A stretch of 64,000 nucleotides of DNA from contig RQOL01000507.1 in the NCBI GenBank assembly GCA_013076295.1, positions 1 to 64,000 on the forward strand, in the 5' to 3' direction. The position numbers and the translations under genes are program-made. Shown piece after piece: positions 62,078-64,000 of the stretch (position 1 is the stretch's first letter; each line of letters starts with the position of its first letter). The DNA comes from Sanderia malayensis (lineage: Eukaryota > Cnidaria > Scyphozoa > Semaeostomeae > Pelagiidae). The notes beneath the pieces are model-generated. The model saw nothing but the letters and a program-made list of their open reading frames with translations. It had not been told where the DNA came from and did not search any database.

Positions 62078-63229
62078 GTCTCTTTACTGTATTTGCTCTG
62101 CCTAAGCTGCTTCCTGGCGACAACTGCGGTTGTGGTGGTGTTATGTCAGATGTTGCTGCTGGTGTCGGTGGTGGTGGTGGTGCTGCTGAGGTGCGTGCGT
62201 CGGTTGCAGCGGTGGCACTGAGTTTTGGTTTTTTCTTCTTTGGTGCTGTCGTCGGTGAGAGCATCATTGCAGTTAGAGCATCGTCGCCGTCTATGGAATC
62301 ATCGTCATTCTGGAGTATCACAGTGTCAGCATCATCATCATCATTATCATCATCATCATCATCATCAACAACGATTCGTTTTCGAGAATTATTTTTTTCG
62401 CGTCCTTTTTTTTGCGCCCTCGTTTACACTTGTGAAGGGGGCGTTGCAAAGAGGCGTTGGCCCACTCGTACTCTATCTTGCGACGCAGATAATGCAAAGG
62501 TGTTTCAATATACGTATTATATAGTATTTTAAAAGGTGAAACGTAAGTGGTTGCTACGTGATGTCCAATCTCCATTTTCATGCGCTTTTTCATGCGTCCC
62601 AAGCCCGTACCTTTCAATATCTCTTCGATTTTAAACGAATGCAAATCCGTAAACAGTGACGTGTTCAGTTTTCTATGTAATTGCGTATCGATAAATTCAA
62701 TTATGCACGCCACTTCGTTCAATGATGCTTTTGCTTTTTGTATTATCTGCTGTGTACTACTAATACTGTTGTCATCGAATTTTCGTATAAACACATAACG
62801 CTTCCACAAATTTGACAGATTCAATAGTAAATATTCGTCGGGAATAATCATTTTTATATTTGCAACAGTCGCATCATCACCACCAGCAATCGACGAATAC
62901 ACGTAGTATTTTTCAAATAGGACGCTCAATTTCACCTCGAGTACAATGGTCGTCAAGTCCATTGTACACTCTGACAGAATCAATTGAGCCGTGGCGATGC
63001 TTTCGTGCTCTAAACGCAGCAGCGGAAATTGATTCAATAATTTGATTTGTATTTCTTCTTCTTCGCTCGCAGGCAAATCAATCGGTAGTTGCATGAAAAA
63101 TTCATAGAGAAAACAAAACGTTTCCTCTTGATACGAGGTTGGAAATATGAATTTTAACAACTTCGTATCCTGCTCGTAGGCGTCTGTTCCTTTCGCTTTG
63201 CGTCCGCTTTTCCTATTCGCAGTAAACAT
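62073..63229 (-). CDS. Basic/acidic nuclear-type protein, unknown, frameshifted near its C-terminus
   Basis: ATG at 63229 opens with a basic start (NRKSGRKAKG), followed by about 250 residues of helix-rich sequence with no recognised motif. A basic cluster (CKRGRKKKDAKK) follows. The frame then runs through a GAT/ATG trinucleotide repeat as poly-Met and stops at 62318. The neighbouring frame reads the same repeat as poly-Asp and continues protein-like to 62073: acidic NDDDSIDGDD, a nuclear-localisation-type KKKKPK, then a Pro/Thr/Ala-rich tail. A one-base change in the T7 (62392-62398) or T8 (62406-62413) run would unite them into about 385 residues, the likelier native gene. Basic and acidic tracts plus the NLS suggest a nuclear protein (inference). 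It lies 225 bases downstream of the polymerase gene, in the same orientation. Confidence 0.7.
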
Positions 63230-63454
63230 GATGATGATGTCCTACTAGACCGGGCGCACGCGCGCGCGCACAGGAAAATATAAAAAACAACACGACTTAC
63301 TTTCAATTGTTCGCAAAACCGGCGGCATTGCTGTTGTTGTTGTTAGAACTGCACAGAAAAAAACACAAAAATAAATATATTTTTTTTTCATCCGTCAACT
63401 TTACAATATATATATACACATGAAAGCAATTTTATTTTCAACTGTTAAACAATA
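63230..63454. other. Intergenic gap between polymerase and the next gene
   Basis: No gene. On the minus strand it holds the polymerase poly(A) signal, an AT-rich run, a donor-like AAA|GTAAGT near 63305 and an alternating CG/CA tract (63254-63272) just before the downstream ATG. A short leader intron or promoter for the following gene is possible. Confidence 0.4.
63431..63436 (-). terminator. Poly(A) signal of the polymerase gene
   Basis: AATAAA on the minus strand (63436-63431) lies about 19 bases past the TAA stop at 63455-63457, a normal position for 3' end formation. Confidence 0.65.
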
Positions 63455-64000
63455 TTAAATATCCAAAGGAACAGTACTGATGCCATCCTCGAGCACGCGA
63501 CGTTTGCAATACAGGGAATTCAGTGTGTTTTTTTCTTGAACATACGTCTGCATTAGATTGTTTTTTCGTTTGATGCCGCGATTCGTCGACGTGTGCATCT
63601 TACAGTCGTCGTGCGGATCCGTTTTCAAACCCTCGCGGTAAATATCGTAAATGATGTCGGAAATGTCCTGACCGTCCGTTTTTTTTTGTTGCTGTTGTCG
63701 TCGTTCGATTGATTGTTGTACAAAATTACGTTTTTGTACGCCCTTACTGGAAATTTTAACATCGTGCGTCGTTTCGTTGAAGCCACAGTACGATTTCGAA
63801 CACAATGATACCATCCGATGACCGGAAAACTCCAATTTATAGCGATTCGGTTCTCGTTTGCCAAACTCGCACTTCTCCGTGACAAAGTAGTCGTGCTTCA
63901 AACGTTTGTATTCCTCCCGTTTGTCTTCGGCCACATTGTCTTCGAAACGATCCTCTTTCATACCCAAATAGATGCTGTCCGTATCGGTTTCGAGTAGCTC
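63455..64000 (-). CDS. polB: DNA polymerase family B, protein-primed Polinton/adintovirus type, C-terminal part
   Basis: The frame is open from the window edge to TAA at 63455-63457 (181 residues). The start and the N-terminal exonuclease, motif A and motif B lie beyond 64000. The visible end begins with ETDTDSIYLGM, in which D-T-D-S is the metal-binding catalytic motif C of family B polymerases. Downstream come a Lys/Glu-rich segment, KLEFSGHRMVSLCSKSYC with a K-x-Y motif, SSKGVQKRN, and the C-terminal CKRRVLEDGISTVPLDI. The order motif C, K-x-Y, S-K-G, K-R...L-x-D-G is characteristic of protein-primed polymerases of Polinton/Maverick and adintovirus-like elements (family knowledge). The product would replicate the linear element from a terminal protein. 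Residues seen are intact with no frame break in this part. Transcribed toward the left terminus. A different DNA virus lineage with a related polymerase is possible. Confidence 0.9.
   Translation of the reverse strand, partial: ELLETDTDSIYLGMKEDRFEDNVAEDKREEYKRLKHDYFVTEKCEFGKREPNRYKLEFSGHRMVSLCSKSYCGFNETTHDVKISSKGVQKRNFVQQSIERRQQQQKKTDGQDISDIIYDIYREGLKTDPHDDCKMHTSTNRGIKRKNNLMQTYVQEKNTLNSLYCKRRVLEDGISTVPLDI

Noticed and set aside
61954..62524. Plus-strand frames of 192 and 99 codons across the end of the 62073-63229 gene
   Set aside because: They translate the reverse of trinucleotide and GC-rich repeats (poly-Ser, poly-His). The minus strand gives an acidic/NLS protein with a poly(A) signal.
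63625..63885. Second minus-strand frame inside the polymerase
   Set aside because: Off-frame reading of the PolB gene, which has the catalytic and C-terminal signatures.
1..64000. tRNA, rRNA or other structured RNA genes
   Set aside because: I saw no cloverleaf with A and B boxes and no rRNA-like conserved block. A covariance-model scan would be decisive.

Overview
The window has two unlike parts. Bases 1-53008 are one very large satellite DNA array built on a 92-bp AT-rich monomer (roughly 570 copies), broken once by a 5'-truncated non-LTR retrotransposon (13557-14191) whose coding remnant is the C-terminal end of a LINE reverse-transcriptase protein. This is typical of heterochromatin in an animal nuclear genome. 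The LINE tail, the splice signals and the TATA plus TCAGT core promoters all fit a metazoan, perhaps an arthropod or another invertebrate, but the sequence does not fix the species.

At 53008/53009 the array stops abruptly inside a monomer and a different, gene-dense sequence runs to the right edge. Its most diagnostic gene is at the edge: 63455-64000 (minus strand) is the C-terminal part of a family B DNA polymerase with the D-T-D-S motif C, a K-S-Y motif and a C-terminal K-R...L-E-D-G signature. Together these resemble the protein-primed polymerases of Polinton/Maverick elements and adintovirus-like DNA viruses. I therefore read 53009-64000 as the first ~11 kb of an integrated Polinton- or adintovirus-like element, or of a related large DNA virus, sitting in the satellite. 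The terminus begins AGTAGTATATATAC and is followed by a CpG-rich block packed with CRE, E2F, GC-box, YY1 and E-box motifs. The last six satellite bases before it, actaag, are the predicted target-site duplication.

Layout of the right part: terminus and regulatory block (53009-53400); gene A, 415 aa, minus (53542-54789); an AT-rich stretch with only fragments (54790-56327); plus-strand, apparently spliced Cys/His-rich reading frames and decayed relatives (56328-58609); a coiled-coil/acidic gene on the minus strand interrupted by a homopolymer frameshift (58864-59501); a repeat-rich regulatory stretch (59502-59837); gene B, 345 aa, minus (59838-60875), which shares a conserved block with gene A; a divergent promoter; a plus-strand Cys-rich gene in several frames with a probable 29-nt intron (61052-62005); a convergent minus-strand nuclear-type protein with a homopolymer frameshift (62073-63229); and the polymerase.

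Only the polymerase has an assignable function. Genes A and B look like a lineage-specific duplicated pair. The Cys-rich gene at 61 kb and the fragments at 56.8-57.9 kb look like a second duplicated family. Several frame breaks lie in homopolymers, and parts of the satellite show clusters of single-base deletions, so residual long-read assembly error must be separated from real decay before these genes are called pseudogenes.
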